From Nocardioides glacieisoli (lineage in GTDB: Bacteria > Actinomycetota > Actinomycetes > Propionibacteriales > Nocardioidaceae): a stretch of DNA of 64,000 bases. Position 1 is the stretch's first letter; each line of letters opens with the position of its first letter. Where the stretch lies: positions 186,001 to 250,000 of the forward strand of contig NZ_SDWS01000003.1 in NCBI RefSeq assembly GCF_004137245.1. The letters run 5' to 3'. The position numbers were made by a program, and so were the translations under genes. Below, piece by piece: positions 30,242-39,948 of the stretch. Below the pieces are notes generated by a model. It had not been told where the DNA came from, did not search any database, and saw only the letters and a list, made by a program, of their open reading frames with translations.

Positions 30242-32106
30242 TGAGCGAGACGAACGGGCCGGCCGAGGGTCGCCACCCGATGACCGGCAACGCACTGTCC
30301 GGCGACGCGCAGGGTGGGATGGAGCGCCACACCTACGACGTCGTCGTGATCGGGGCCGGCGGCGCCGGCCTGCGCGCGGCGATCGCGGCCCACGAGTCCG
30401 GGGCGCGTACGGCGATCGTGTGCAAGTCGCTGCTCGGCAAGGCCCACACCGTGATGGCCGAGGGCGGCATCGCCGCGGCGATGGGCAACCGCTGGCCGGA
30501 GGACAACTGGGAGGTCCACTTCCGCGACACCATGCGCGGCGGCAAGATGCTCAACAACTGGCGGATGGCCCAGCTGCACGCCCAGGAGGCTCCCGAGCGG
30601 GTGCAGGAGCTCGAGGACTGGGGCGCGCTCTTCGACCGCACCGACGACGGGCTGATCAGCCAGCGCGACTTCGGCGGCCACAAGTACGCCCGGCTCGCGC
30701 ACGTCGGCGACCGCACCGGCCTCGAGATGATCCGCACGCTCCAGCAGCGCGCGGTCGCGCTCGGCATCGACGTCTTCATGGAGTGCACGGTCACCGACAT
30801 CTTCAAGGACGGGAGCAAGGTCGCCGGCGCGTTCGCCTACTGGCGGGAGTCGGGCCGCTTCATCGTCTTCGACGCGCCGTCCGTGATCCTCGCGACCGGC
30901 GGCATCGGCAAGTCCTTCAAGGTCACCTCGAACTCGTGGGAGTACACCGGGGACGGCCACGCGCTCGCGATGCGGGCCGGAGCGAGCCTGATCAACATGG
31001 AGTTCGTCCAGTTCCACCCGACGGGGATGGTCTGGCCGCCCTCGGTGAAGGGGCTGCTCGTGACGGAGTCGGTGCGCGGCGACGGCGGCATCCTGAAGAA
31101 CTCCGAGGGCAAGCGCTTCATGTTCGACTACATCCCGGAGTTCTTCAAGGCGGAGACGGCGGACACGGTCGAGGAGGCCGACGCCTGGTACGACGACAAG
31201 AAGAACAACCGTCGGCCCCCCGAGCTGCTGCCGCGCGACGAGGTCGCCCGCGCGATCAACTCGGAGATCAAGGCCGGTCGGGGCACGCCGCACGGCGGGA
31301 TCTACCTCGACATCGCGTCACGTCGTACGCCCGAGTTCATCCGCAAGCGGCTGCCGTCGATGTACCACCAGTTCAAGGAGCTCGCGGACGTCGACATCAC
31401 CGCCGAGCCGATGGAGATCGGCCCGACCTGCCACTACGTGATGGGCGGCGTCGAGGTCGACGCCGACACCCAGGAGAGCGCGGTCACGGGGCTCTACGCG
31501 GTCGGCGAGTGCTCCGGCGGCATGCACGGCTCCAACCGGCTGGGCGGCAACTCGCTCGGGGACCTGCTGGTCTTCGGCAAGCGGGCCGGCGAGGCGGCGA
31601 CGACGTACGCCGCGTCGCTGGGGGACCACCGCCCGCGGGTCGACGAGGCCGACGTCAAGGCCGCGCAGACGAGCGCGCTGGCACCGTTCGAGGTCGAGGG
31701 CGGGGAGAACCCGTACACGATCCAGTCCGACCTGCAGCAGTCTATGAACGACCTCGTCGGCATCATCCGCACCCGCACCGAGCTCGAGGAGTCGCTCGCC
31801 GAGATCGAGGCGTTCAAGGTGCGCGCGAGCACGATGGTCGTCGAGGGGCACCGGCAGTACAACCCCGGCTGGCACCTCGCCCTCGACCTGCGCAACATGC
31901 TGATCGTCTCGGAGTGCATCGCCAAGGCGGCGCTCGCGCGCGAGGAGTCGCGCGGCGGCCACACCCGCGACGACTTCCCAGGTCCGAACGACGAGTGGGG
32001 CACGAAGAACCTGGTCGTGAACCTCAACGAGGCGGGCACGGGTGTCGACCTCCACGAGAAGCCGTTGCCCGAGATGCCCGACGAGCTGAAGGGGTACTTC
32101 GCATGA
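30241..32106 (+). CDS. sdhA: Sdh1-type succinate dehydrogenase/fumarate reductase flavoprotein
   Basis: This is the catalytic flavoprotein of the second complex II, 621 residues. The FAD-binding strand is YDVVVIGAGGAGLRAAIAA. His69 in GKAHTVMAEGG is the predicted covalent flavin link. Glu74 occupies the position that is Gln in the other operon, a residue linked to fumarate reductase behaviour in E. coli. Substrate motifs MEFVQFHPTGM and TCHYVMGGVEVD, and GSNRLGGNSLGDLLVFG, are intact. A start at the later MERHTYDVV is possible; I kept the first ATG because it couples to the upstream stop. Confidence 0.95.
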   Translation: MSETNGPAEGRHPMTGNALSGDAQGGMERHTYDVVVIGAGGAGLRAAIAAHESGARTAIVCKSLLGKAHTVMAEGGIAAAMGNRWPEDNWEVHFRDTMRGGKMLNNWRMAQLHAQEAPERVQELEDWGALFDRTDDGLISQRDFGGHKYARLAHVGDRTGLEMIRTLQQRAVALGIDVFMECTVTDIFKDGSKVAGAFAYWRESGRFIVFDAPSVILATGGIGKSFKVTSNSWEYTGDGHALAMRAGASLINMEFVQFHPTGMVWPPSVKGLLVTESVRGDGGILKNSEGKRFMFDYIPEFFKAETADTVEEADAWYDDKKNNRRPPELLPRDEVARAINSEIKAGRGTPHGGIYLDIASRRTPEFIRKRLPSMYHQFKELADVDITAEPMEIGPTCHYVMGGVEVDADTQESAVTGLYAVGECSGGMHGSNRLGGNSLGDLLVFGKRAGEAATTYAASLGDHRPRVDEADVKAAQTSALAPFEVEGGENPYTIQSDLQQSMNDLVGIIRTRTELEESLAEIEAFKVRASTMVVEGHRQYNPGWHLALDLRNMLIVSECIAKAALAREESRGGHTRDDFPGPNDEWGTKNLVVNLNEAGTGVDLHEKPLPEMPDELKGYFA

Positions 32107-32879
32107 GCTACACACTCAAGCTGCGGATCTGGCGGGGCGACAAGGACGGCGGTGCCGTCGAGGACTTCCCGGTCGAGGTGTCCGAGGGCGAGGTCGTGCT
32201 CGACGCGATCCACCGCGTGCAGGCCACCCAGGCGGGCGACCTCGCCGTGCGCTGGAACTGCAAGGCCGGCAAGTGCGGCTCGTGCAGCGCCGAGGTCAAC
32301 GGCCGACCGCGGCTGATGTGCATGTGCCGGCTCTCGGACTTCGAGGAGGACGAGACCATCACGGTGACGCCGATGCGTTCGTTCCCGGTGATCCGCGACC
32401 TCGTCACCGACGTCTCGTTCAACTACGAGAAGGCCAAGGAGCTGCCGTCGTTCTCGCCGCCGCCGCGAGACGCGGACGGCAAGCGGCGGATGGCGCAGGT
32501 CGACGTCGAGCGGGGCCAGGAGTTCCGCAAGTGCATCGAGTGCTTCCTGTGCCAGAACGTCTGCCACGTCGTGCGCGACCACGAGGACAACAAGGAGGCG
32601 TTCGCGGGTCCGCGCTTCTTCCTGCGCTACGCCGAGCTCGACATGCACCCCCTCGACACCCACGACCGGCGCGAGCTGGCCCAGGGGGCTGCCGGCCTCG
32701 GCATGTGCAACATCACCAAGTGCTGCACGGAGGTCTGTCCCGAGGGCATCCAGATCACCGACAACGCGATCATCCCGATGAAGGAGAGGGTCGTCGACAA
32801 GAAGTTCGATCCGCTCGTGTGGCTGGGCAACAAGATCGGTATCCGCAACAAGGACAACGACGGCCGCACCGAGGTGTGA
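32103..32879 (+). CDS. sdhB: Sdh1-type iron-sulfur subunit
   Basis: The 258-residue partner of the preceding flavoprotein has a [2Fe-2S] motif CKAGKCGSCSAEV...C near the N-terminus and cluster-binding cysteines CIECFLCQNVC and CNITKCCTEVCPEG in the C-terminal domain. The ATG overlaps the upstream stop (ATGA). The gene ends 3 bp from the convergent DUF2510/DUF4328 gene, leaving no room for a conventional terminator. Confidence 0.95.
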   Translation: MSYTLKLRIWRGDKDGGAVEDFPVEVSEGEVVLDAIHRVQATQAGDLAVRWNCKAGKCGSCSAEVNGRPRLMCMCRLSDFEEDETITVTPMRSFPVIRDLVTDVSFNYEKAKELPSFSPPPRDADGKRRMAQVDVERGQEFRKCIECFLCQNVCHVVRDHEDNKEAFAGPRFFLRYAELDMHPLDTHDRRELAQGAAGLGMCNITKCCTEVCPEGIQITDNAIIPMKERVVDKKFDPLVWLGNKIGIRNKDNDGRTEV

Positions 32880-32882
32880 GCC

Positions 32883-33656
32883 TCAGGCGCGCTCGGCCGT
32901 CACGAGCGACCTGACCTCGCGCACCACCGCGACCGCCAGCAGCGCGGAGACGATCGCGATCAGCTCCGACCCCCGCTCCCAGCTCGCGGCGCTCGCGAAG
33001 TGGTCGAGGACCCGGCCGGCCTCGTCGTCCGACGTCGACTCGAGCGCGCGGTAGTAGAAGGTGGCGACCATGCCGGCGGCGTACGACGCCCAGAACGTGG
33101 CCCACCACCAGCCGAGGGTGCGGGTCGTGGGCAGGTCGGCGTCGCCGGTGGCGCCGCGCCGCACGTCGAGCACCATCTGGAAGGGACGCCAGAAGCTCAG
33201 GAACGGGACGAACCAGCCGCCGATGGCCCACCCGGAGCCGTGCCGGAGCACCGAGCGGTCCATGCGTGCGCTGTGGTGCACGGTGTAGCTCCAGATGATG
33301 AAGAGCAGGCCGGTGCCGAGCCATGCCAGCAAGGCCACGGACGACTGGAGCATCAGCGTGTCGATGCGGGTGCCGTCGGCCTCGGTCACCGTGTCGGGCC
33401 GCAGCCGGAGCTCCTCGACGAACGCCAGGATCTGCTGGTCGACGTAGAGCACGTAGAGCGAGGTCGCGACGTTGAGCAGGAGGCCGACCTGCAGGGCCAC
33501 CGTCAGGCCGCCCCACCAGCGCGGCAGGGGGCTGTGGTGGGCCGCGGTGGACCCGACGCCGTCGTGCGTGTGCGCGGTCCACGCGGTGCCGTCCCACCAC
33601 CTGAGCCTGCGTGCATCCTGCGGGTCGGCGTACCAACCCTCGCCCCCGAGTGCCAT
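32883..33656 (-). CDS. DUF2510-DUF4328 membrane protein
   Basis: The 257-residue protein starts with a DUF2510 WW-like motif (GWYADPQDARRLRWWDGTAWT), followed by four predicted membrane helices of DUF4328 with the signature GWFVPFLSFWRPFQMVLDVRRG. Function is unknown. DUF2510 domains are common N-terminal modules on actinobacterial membrane proteins. TAGTGT on the minus strand lies 6 nt before the ATG, so the message is probably leaderless. It serves as the intact reference for the frameshifted DUF4328 gene at 21 kb. Confidence 0.85.
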   Translation of the reverse strand: MALGGEGWYADPQDARRLRWWDGTAWTAHTHDGVGSTAAHHSPLPRWWGGLTVALQVGLLLNVATSLYVLYVDQQILAFVEELRLRPDTVTEADGTRIDTLMLQSSVALLAWLGTGLLFIIWSYTVHHSARMDRSVLRHGSGWAIGGWFVPFLSFWRPFQMVLDVRRGATGDADLPTTRTLGWWWATFWASYAAGMVATFYYRALESTSDDEAGRVLDHFASAASWERGSELIAIVSALLAVAVVREVRSLVTAERA

Positions 33657-33736
33657 GGCCGGACACTAGTCCCACGGACCGCCGTCGTGAGACGAATGCC
33701 ATAGGTCCGGCCCTGCCCACCGCGGGGGCCGCGCCC

Positions 33737-33742
33737 TATCGT
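33737..33742 (+). promoter_or_regulatory. Predicted -10 box (TATCGT) for mutA
   Basis: TATCGT lies 7 nt before the mutA ATG with no Shine-Dalgarno sequence. The mutA-mutB-meaB operon is probably read from a leaderless transcript. Confidence 0.5.
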
Positions 33743-33749
33743 TCGGCGT

Positions 33750-35567
33750 ATGACCGACCCGGATCCCCGCCTCGACGGCGGGCTGGACGAGCCCGAGGAC
33801 CTGCAGCCGGCCGAGGGCTCGCTGCGACTGGTCGGCGACGACGACACCTACGACGTCACGGCGTGGGAGGCGGCGACCGCTGCCGTGCTGCGCAAGGCGC
33901 GCCGGCTCACCGACGACGCGCCCGACTCCGACGTGTGGTCGGCCCTCACCCGGACGACGCTCGACGGCATCGAGGTCGCGCCGATCGGGCAGCCGTCCGA
34001 CCTCGAGGGGCTCACGACCGCTGGCCGCCCCGCGCGCGTCGGGGCGTGGGACGTGCGTACGTCGCTCGTCGGCGACGACGCTGCGGCCCTCAACGAGGCG
34101 GCCCTGGTCGACCTCGACAACGGTGCGACGTCGTTGCACGTCGACCTCCAGAGCGGGAGGGACCTCGCCGTCGCCCTGCGCGGCGTTCTGCTCGACCTCG
34201 CCCCCGTCACGCTTGAGCGGCCCACCACGCACCGGTCGGAGGAGCTGGCCAGGCTCCTCGAGGACTCGCCCGCCGACCCGCACCCCCACCACAACCTCTC
34301 CGCCGATCCGGCCACCGCGCTGCTCATCGGCGAGGGCGTCGGTGAGAACGAGCCGCTGCTGGCCGAGTCCTTCGTCGACACCGTCCGCCGCGCCCAGGCC
34401 CTCGGCGTGCTCGGTGCGGTCGTCGACGGCACCGTGCTGCACGACCTCGGCGCGAGCGACGCCCAGGAGCTCGGCTGGACGATGGCCGTGGGCGTGCACT
34501 ACCTCCGCGAGCTCACCGACGCAGGCCTCACCGTCGACGAGGCCGCCGGCCTCCTGGAGTTCCGCTACTCCGCCACCGACGAGCAGTTCCCGGCGATCGC
34601 CAAGCTCCGCGCCGCCCGACGGCTGTGGGCACGCGTGCTCGAGGCGAGTGGCGGATCGGACGTCCCGCAGCGCCAGCACGTGGTGACCAGCCGCGCGATG
34701 ATGGGCAAGGTCGACCCCTGGGTCAACATGCTTCGCGGCACGGTCGCAGCGTTCGCGGCCGGCGTCGGCGGCGCCGACGCACTCACCGTGGTGCCGTTCG
34801 ACGAGCGCCTCGGCCAGCCCGACGCCCTCGGTCGGCGGATCGCCCGCAACACCTCCTCGCTCCTCATCGAGGAGTCCCGCGTCGCGACGGTGACCGACCC
34901 GGCCGGTGGCTCCTACGCCGTCGAGAAGCTCACCGACGACCTCGCCGTCGCCGGGTGGGCCGAGCTCGGCCTGATCGAGTCCGACGGCGGCGTCGGGTCG
35001 AAGGCGGCCGAGGCGGTGCGCGCACGGGTCCACGAGGTGCGTGCGAAGCGGGACGCCGGCATCGCGGACCGCTCGCGCCCGTTGACCGGGATCTCGGAGT
35101 TCCCGAACCTCGACGAGGTGCTGCCCGAGCGCGAGCCCTACCGCCGCAACGGTGAGCTCGTGCACTACGGCGACGCGTACGAGGCCCTCCGCGCCGAGCC
35201 GGCCGCGCGCCCGGTCTTCCTGGCCACGATGGGCCCGGTTTCGGCCCACACCGCGCGCGCCACCTTCGCCACCAACCTGCTCGCCGCCGGCGGGGTCCGC
35301 GTCGAGGTGGCCGGTGCGACCGACTCCGTGGAGGCGGTGACGGCGGCCTATGCCGGCCAGCCCGTCGTCTGCCTCGCCGGCACCGACGCGGCGTACGCCG
35401 AGTGGGGTGCCGACCTCGTCGCGGCGCTGCGCGCGGCAGGGGCGTCGTACGTCGTGCTGGCGGGCAAGCCGGGGGAGAAGACCGTGACCGAAGTCGATGA
35501 CTCGTGTGCCATGGGGGTCGATGCGCTCGGCTTCCTCGGCCGGGTGAGAGAGGAGCTCGCGCGATGA
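33750..35567 (+). CDS. mutA: Methylmalonyl-CoA mutase small (beta) subunit
   Basis: MutA is the non-catalytic partner of MutB in the B12-dependent mutase that turns methylmalonyl-CoA into succinyl-CoA. The 605-residue protein keeps the mutase barrel ([15 protein letters not shown] at the N-terminus, [34 protein letters not shown]). Its C-terminal cobalamin-type domain lacks the DxHxxG cobalamin ligand, as is normal for this subunit. The stop overlaps the mutB start (ATGA). Together with sucCD and the sdh operons it channels propionate-derived carbon into the TCA cycle. Confidence 0.93.
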   Translation: MTDPDPRLDGGLDEPEDLQPAEGSLRLVGDDDTYDVTAWEAATAAVLRKARRLTDDAPDSDVWSALTRTTLDGIEVAPIGQPSDLEGLTTAGRPARVGAWDVRTSLVGDDAAALNEAALVDLDNGATSLHVDLQSGRDLAVALRGVLLDLAPVTLERPTTHRSEELARLLEDSPADPHPHHNLSADPATALLIGEGVGENEPLLAESFVDTVRRAQALGVLGAVVDGTVLHDLGASDAQELGWTMAVGVHYLRELTDAGLTVDEAAGLLEFRYSATDEQFPAIAKLRAARRLWARVLEASGGSDVPQRQHVVTSRAMMGKVDPWVNMLRGTVAAFAAGVGGADALTVVPFDERLGQPDALGRRIARNTSSLLIEESRVATVTDPAGGSYAVEKLTDDLAVAGWAELGLIESDGGVGSKAAEAVRARVHEVRAKRDAGIADRSRPLTGISEFPNLDEVLPEREPYRRNGELVHYGDAYEALRAEPAARPVFLATMGPVSAHTARATFATNLLAAGGVRVEVAGATDSVEAVTAAYAGQPVVCLAGTDAAYAEWGADLVAALRAAGASYVVLAGKPGEKTVTEVDDSCAMGVDALGFLGRVREELAR

Positions 35568-37744
35568 GCATTCCCCAGGACTTCTCGAAGGTGGGTCTCG
35601 ATACGCCCGCTCGTTCCTCGCGGGCTACTCGACCAGCGATCGAACAGCCGTGGAGCAGCCCCGAGGGGATCGACATCCTCCCGGTCTACGGCCCCGAGCA
35701 CCTCGAGGGGCTCGACGGCCTCGACACCTGGCCGGGCATCGCGCCGTTCCTGCGCGGGCCCTACCCGACGATGTACACGACGCAGCCGTGGACGATCCGG
35801 CAGTACGCCGGCTTCTCGACCGCGGAGGAGTCCAACGCGTTCTACCGCCGCAACCTCGCGGCCGGGCAGAAGGGGCTGAGCGTCGCCTTCGACCTCGCCA
35901 CCCACCGCGGCTACGACTCCGACCACCCGCGGGTGCGCGGTGACGTCGGCATGGCGGGCGTGGCGATCGACTCGATCTACGACACCCGCACCCTCTTCGA
36001 CGGCATCCCGCTCGACGAGATGTCGGTGTCGATGACGATGAACGGCGCGGTGCTGCCGGTGCTCGCGCTCTACATCGCGGCGGCCGAGGAGCAGGGCGTC
36101 GCGCCCGAGCAGCTCGCCGGGACCATCCAGAACGACATCCTCAAGGAGTTCATGGTCCGCAACACCTACATCTACCCGCCGGCGCCGAGCATGCGGATCA
36201 TCAGCGACATCTTCGCGTTCACCTCGCAGAAGATGCCGCGCTTCAACTCGATCTCGATCTCCGGCTACCACATCCAGGAGGCCGGGGCGACGGCCGACCT
36301 CGAGCTGGCGTACACGCTTGCCGACGGCGTCGAGTACATCCGCGCCGGCCTCGGGACGGGCATGACGATCGACCAGTTCGCGCCGCGGCTGTCGTTCTTC
36401 TGGGCCATTGGGATGAACTTCTTCATGGAGGTCGCCAAGATGCGCGCGGCCCGGGCGCTGTGGGCCCGGCTGGTCGACGACTTCGACCCGCAGAACCCGA
36501 AGTCGCGCTCGCTGCGCACGCACAGCCAGACCTCGGGCTGGTCGCTGACCGCACAGGACGTCTTCAACAACGTCGGCCGCACCTGCATCGAGGCGATGGC
36601 CTCTACACAGGGGCACACGCAGTCGCTGCACACCAACGCCCTCGACGAGGCGATCGCGCTGCCGACCGACTTCTCGGCCCGCATTGCGCGCAACACCCAG
36701 CTGCTGCTGCAGCAGGAGAGCGGCACCACCGAGATCATCGACCCCTGGGCCGGCTCCTACTACGTCGAGAAGCTCACCCACGACCTCGCCGAGCGCGCGT
36801 GGGCGCACATCCAGGAGGCCGAGCGCGCCGGTGGCATGGCCGCGGCGATCGAGCAGGGCATCCCCAAGATGCGCATCGAGGAGGCGGCCGCCCGCACGCA
36901 GGCGCGGATCGACTCCGGCTCGCAGAAGGTCATCGGGGTCAACACCTACCGCCTGGCCGCGGAGGACAAGCTCGACGTGCTCCGCGTCGACAACGACGAC
37001 GTCTACCGCCAGCAGGTCGCCAAGCTCGAGCGGCTGCGGGCCGAGCGCAACGACGACGACGTACGCCGTGCGCTCGAGGCGCTGACGAACAGTGCCGACC
37101 GTGGACCGGTCGGCGGTGGCTCCCTCGACGGCAACCTGCTCGCGCTCGCCGTCGACGCGGCGCGGGCCAAGGCCACGGTCGGCGAGATCTCCGACGCGCT
37201 GGAGAAGGTCTACGGCCGCCACCAGGCCGTGATCCGTACGATCAGCGGCGTGTACCGCGACGAGGCAGCCAAGTCCGGTCCAGATGGCGCCGAGGGCTCT
37301 GCCGTGGCAGCCGTCCTCGCCGCGACCGAGGAGTTCGAGGCCGAGGAGGGGCGCCGCCCGCGCATCCTCGTCGCGAAGATGGGCCAGGACGGCCACGACC
37401 GCGGCCAGAAGGTCGTCGTCACCGCCTTCGCCGACCTCGGCTTCGACGTCGACGTCGGCCCGCTCTTCTCGACGCCCGAGGAGGTCGCCCAGCAGGCGAT
37501 CGACGCCGACGTGCACATCGTCGGAGTCTCCTCGCTCGCGGCCGGCCACCTGACGCTGCTGCCGGCGCTCAAGCAGGCGCTCGCCGACCAGGGCCGCCCG
37601 GACATCATGATCGTGATCGGCGGCGTCATCCCGCCCGACGACGTCGCGACGCTCAAGGAGATGGGCGCCGCGGCGGTGTTCCTGCCGGGCACCGTGATCG
37701 CGGAGTCGGCGCTCGACCTGCTGGCCCGGCTGCGCGCTTCCTGA
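35564..37744 (+). CDS. mutB: Methylmalonyl-CoA mutase large (alpha) subunit
   Basis: MutB is the catalytic adenosylcobalamin-binding subunit, 726 residues. It has the substrate barrel entry [33 protein letters not shown] and [24 protein letters not shown]. The C-terminal B12 domain carries the cobalamin-ligand motif DGHDRG (His near 610), then GxSxL and GG motifs ([18 protein letters not shown]). The N-terminal tail (residues about 9-26) is encoded by a REP-like palindrome rather than the usual family sequence. Starts and stops overlap with mutA and meaB, so the three are one operon. Confidence 0.96.
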   Translation: MSIPQDFSKVGLDTPARSSRATRPAIEQPWSSPEGIDILPVYGPEHLEGLDGLDTWPGIAPFLRGPYPTMYTTQPWTIRQYAGFSTAEESNAFYRRNLAAGQKGLSVAFDLATHRGYDSDHPRVRGDVGMAGVAIDSIYDTRTLFDGIPLDEMSVSMTMNGAVLPVLALYIAAAEEQGVAPEQLAGTIQNDILKEFMVRNTYIYPPAPSMRIISDIFAFTSQKMPRFNSISISGYHIQEAGATADLELAYTLADGVEYIRAGLGTGMTIDQFAPRLSFFWAIGMNFFMEVAKMRAARALWARLVDDFDPQNPKSRSLRTHSQTSGWSLTAQDVFNNVGRTCIEAMASTQGHTQSLHTNALDEAIALPTDFSARIARNTQLLLQQESGTTEIIDPWAGSYYVEKLTHDLAERAWAHIQEAERAGGMAAAIEQGIPKMRIEEAAARTQARIDSGSQKVIGVNTYRLAAEDKLDVLRVDNDDVYRQQVAKLERLRAERNDDDVRRALEALTNSADRGPVGGGSLDGNLLALAVDAARAKATVGEISDALEKVYGRHQAVIRTISGVYRDEAAKSGPDGAEGSAVAAVLAATEEFEAEEGRRPRILVAKMGQDGHDRGQKVVVTAFADLGFDVDVGPLFSTPEEVAQQAIDADVHIVGVSSLAAGHLTLLPALKQALADQGRPDIMIVIGGVIPPDDVATLKEMGAAAVFLPGTVIAESALDLLARLRAS
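35590..35640. repeat. REP-like palindrome inside the mutB reading frame
   Basis: The sequence GGTCTCGATACGCCCGC, a TCGTTCCTC loop and GCGGGCTACTCGACCAGC form an imperfect hairpin. It resembles the repetitive extragenic palindromes (consensus about GGTCTCGATACG...CTACTCGACCA) that I recall from Nocardioides-type genomes. Here it lies in frame within mutB codons 9-26. Confidence 0.68.
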
Positions 37745-38733
37745 TGGCGCGCCCGGTCGACGTCGGCGCGCTGGTCGAGGGCATCCGCTCCGGCCGCCGT
37801 GCGGACGTCTCGCGCGCGATCACGCTCGTCGAGTCCTCGCGCGCCGAGCACCGCGGCGACGCGCGCGAGCTGCTGACCGCGCTCGCGGCCTTCGACCTCC
37901 CACCCGCCACCCGCGTCGGCATCTCCGGCGTGCCGGGGGTGGGCAAGTCGACCTTCATCGAGGCGCTCGGCACCCGCCTGACGGCCGCCGGCCACCGCGT
38001 CGGCGTGCTCGCCGTCGACCCGTCGTCGATCCGCACCGGCGGATCGGTGCTCGGCGACAAGACCCGGATGGCGTCGCTCGCCGTCGACCCGAACGCCTTC
38101 ATCCGGCCCTCGCCCTCGGCGGGCACCCTCGGCGGCGTCGCGCGCGCCACCACGCAGGCGATGCTGGTGCTCGAGGCGGCCGGCCACGACGTCGTACTGG
38201 TGGAGACGGTGGGTGTCGGCCAGTCAGAGGTCACCGTCGCCGGGATGGTCGACACGTTCCTCTTCCTCACCCTGGCCCGCACCGGTGACCAGCTCCAGGG
38301 CATCAAGAAGGGGATCCTCGAGATCGCCGACGTGGTGGCGGTCAACAAGGCCGACGGTGACTTCGAGGCCGGCGCCCGGGTCGCCGCGCGTGAGCTGGCT
38401 GGTGCGTTGCGGCTGGTCCGCGGGCACGCCGAGTGGGCGCCGCCCGTGGTGACCTGCTCGGCCCTGACCGGCGCGGGCGTCGACGACGTGTGGCAGCGCA
38501 TCGGCCAGCACCGCGAGCACCTCGGCGCCGACGGGCTGGCCCACAAGCGTGCGGAGCAGCAGCTGGAGTTCACGTGGGCGCTCGTGCGCGACGAGCTCGC
38601 CCAGCGGCTGCGGACCTCGCCGGGCGTGGCGGCGGTGCGCGACGACGTACGCCGTGCCGTGCTCTCCGGCGATCTCCCGGCCCCGCTGGCCGCAGATCGG
38701 CTACTCGCCGCGTACGACTCCGGGACGGCCTAG
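37744..38733 (+). CDS. meaB: Methylmalonyl-CoA mutase-associated GTPase chaperone
   Basis: MeaB (ArgK-type G3E P-loop GTPase) loads intact adenosylcobalamin on the mutase and protects it from inactivation. The 329-residue protein has the Walker A GVPGVGKST (about residues 62-70), switch region DPSSIRTGGSVLGDKTRM, VETVGVGQSE, and the base-specificity motif NKAD. Its ATG overlaps the mutB stop by one base. The TAG stop doubles as the beginning of the next gene's predicted -10 box. Confidence 0.95.
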   Translation: MARPVDVGALVEGIRSGRRADVSRAITLVESSRAEHRGDARELLTALAAFDLPPATRVGISGVPGVGKSTFIEALGTRLTAAGHRVGVLAVDPSSIRTGGSVLGDKTRMASLAVDPNAFIRPSPSAGTLGGVARATTQAMLVLEAAGHDVVLVETVGVGQSEVTVAGMVDTFLFLTLARTGDQLQGIKKGILEIADVVAVNKADGDFEAGARVAARELAGALRLVRGHAEWAPPVVTCSALTGAGVDDVWQRIGQHREHLGADGLAHKRAEQQLEFTWALVRDELAQRLRTSPGVAAVRDDVRRAVLSGDLPAPLAADRLLAAYDSGTA

Positions 38734-38736
38734 ACT
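38731..38736 (+). promoter_or_regulatory. Predicted -10 box (TAGACT) formed by the meaB stop
   Basis: TAGACT is 9 nt before the amidohydrolase ATG and includes the meaB stop codon. It is identical to the hexamer upstream of purN. Confidence 0.45.
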
Positions 38737-38745
38737 GGGGCGGTC

Positions 38746-39948
38746 ATGCCCCCATCAGCGAACCAGCCCACTTCCGCCACAGCCGTCATCACCGAGGTCG
38801 TCGACAAGCACTCCGACGACCTCGTTGCTTTGCGTCGCGACCTGCACGCGCACCCCGAGCTGAGCTGGGCCGAGAGCCGCACCAGCGACGCCGTCGTGAC
38901 GGCGCTCGAGGCGGCCGGCTGGTCGATCACCCGACCGGAGGGCGGGGGAGTGCTGGCCGAGATCGGCCACGGTGGCCGGCTGGTGGCGCTGCGCGCCGAC
39001 CTCGACGCGCTGCCGATCGACGACCAGATCTCCGACCCGTGGAAGAGCACCGTGCCCGGTGTCGCGCACGCGTGCGGCCACGACGTCCACACCTCTGGCC
39101 TGGTCGGCGCCGGCCTCGCGCTCGCCGAGGTCGCGACCCGCGGGCTGCTGCCGGGCCGGGTGCGGCTGCTGTTCCAGCCGGCCGAGGAGGTCATGCCCGG
39201 CGGTGCGTTGCACCTGATCTCCAGCGGCGCCCTCGAGGGCGTTTCCCACGTCTTCGGCCTGCACTGCGACCCGAGCCTCGACGTCGGCCGCATCGGCCTG
39301 CGCGAGGGGCCGCTGACCGGCGCCGCCGACGCGTTGACCGTCCGCCTGATCGGCAAGGGCGGCCACACCTCGCGTCCGCACCTCACCGAGGACCTCACCT
39401 TCGCCCTCGGCAAGGTGATCACCGAGCTGCCCGCCATCCTGAGCCGCCGCCTCGACCCCCGCGCCGGGGTCAGCGTCGTGTGGGGGATGGTGCGCGCCGG
39501 CTCGGCCCACAACGTCATCCCGCACGGCGGCGTCGTGGCCGGCACGGTCCGGATGCTCGACGCGGTCGCCTGGGCCGACGCCGAGCACCTGATCCGCCAG
39601 CTGATCACCGCGATCGTCGCCCCCTACAGCGTCACCGCGGAGGTGACCTACCAGCGCGGCGTGCCGCCCGTGGTCAACCACGAGGTCTCGACCGCGCTGC
39701 TCGGCGCTGCCCTCGACCGGGTGCTCGGCCCGCACGGCCACGTCTCCACTGCGCAGAGCCTCGGCGGCGAGGACTTCGGGTGGTACCTCGACTCCGTCCC
39801 CGGCGCCATGGCGCGCCTCGGCACCCGCACGCCCGGCGGGCCGACGTACGACCTCCACCAGGGCAACCTGCGCATCGACGAGGCCGCCACCCCGATCGCC
39901 GCGCGCGTGCTCGCCGAGGCGGCCGTCATCGCGCTGTCAGCCGACTGA
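38746..39948 (+). CDS. M20D family amidohydrolase (metallopeptidase)
   Basis: This 400-residue cytoplasmic enzyme belongs to the family that hydrolyses N-acyl amino acids and similar amides with a two-metal centre. Motifs are RRDLHAHPELSW at the N-terminus, metal ligands in HACGHDVHT and LFQPAEEVMPGG, the dimerisation-domain GKGGHTSRPH, and SLGGEDFGWYL near the end. The substrate is not predictable; hippurate, indole-3-acetyl and N-acetyl-diaminopimelate relatives all share these motifs. The 3' end overlaps the convergent histidine kinase by 12 nt. Confidence 0.9.
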   Translation: MPPSANQPTSATAVITEVVDKHSDDLVALRRDLHAHPELSWAESRTSDAVVTALEAAGWSITRPEGGGVLAEIGHGGRLVALRADLDALPIDDQISDPWKSTVPGVAHACGHDVHTSGLVGAGLALAEVATRGLLPGRVRLLFQPAEEVMPGGALHLISSGALEGVSHVFGLHCDPSLDVGRIGLREGPLTGAADALTVRLIGKGGHTSRPHLTEDLTFALGKVITELPAILSRRLDPRAGVSVVWGMVRAGSAHNVIPHGGVVAGTVRMLDAVAWADAEHLIRQLITAIVAPYSVTAEVTYQRGVPPVVNHEVSTALLGAALDRVLGPHGHVSTAQSLGGEDFGWYLDSVPGAMARLGTRTPGGPTYDLHQGNLRIDEAATPIAARVLAEAAVIALSAD

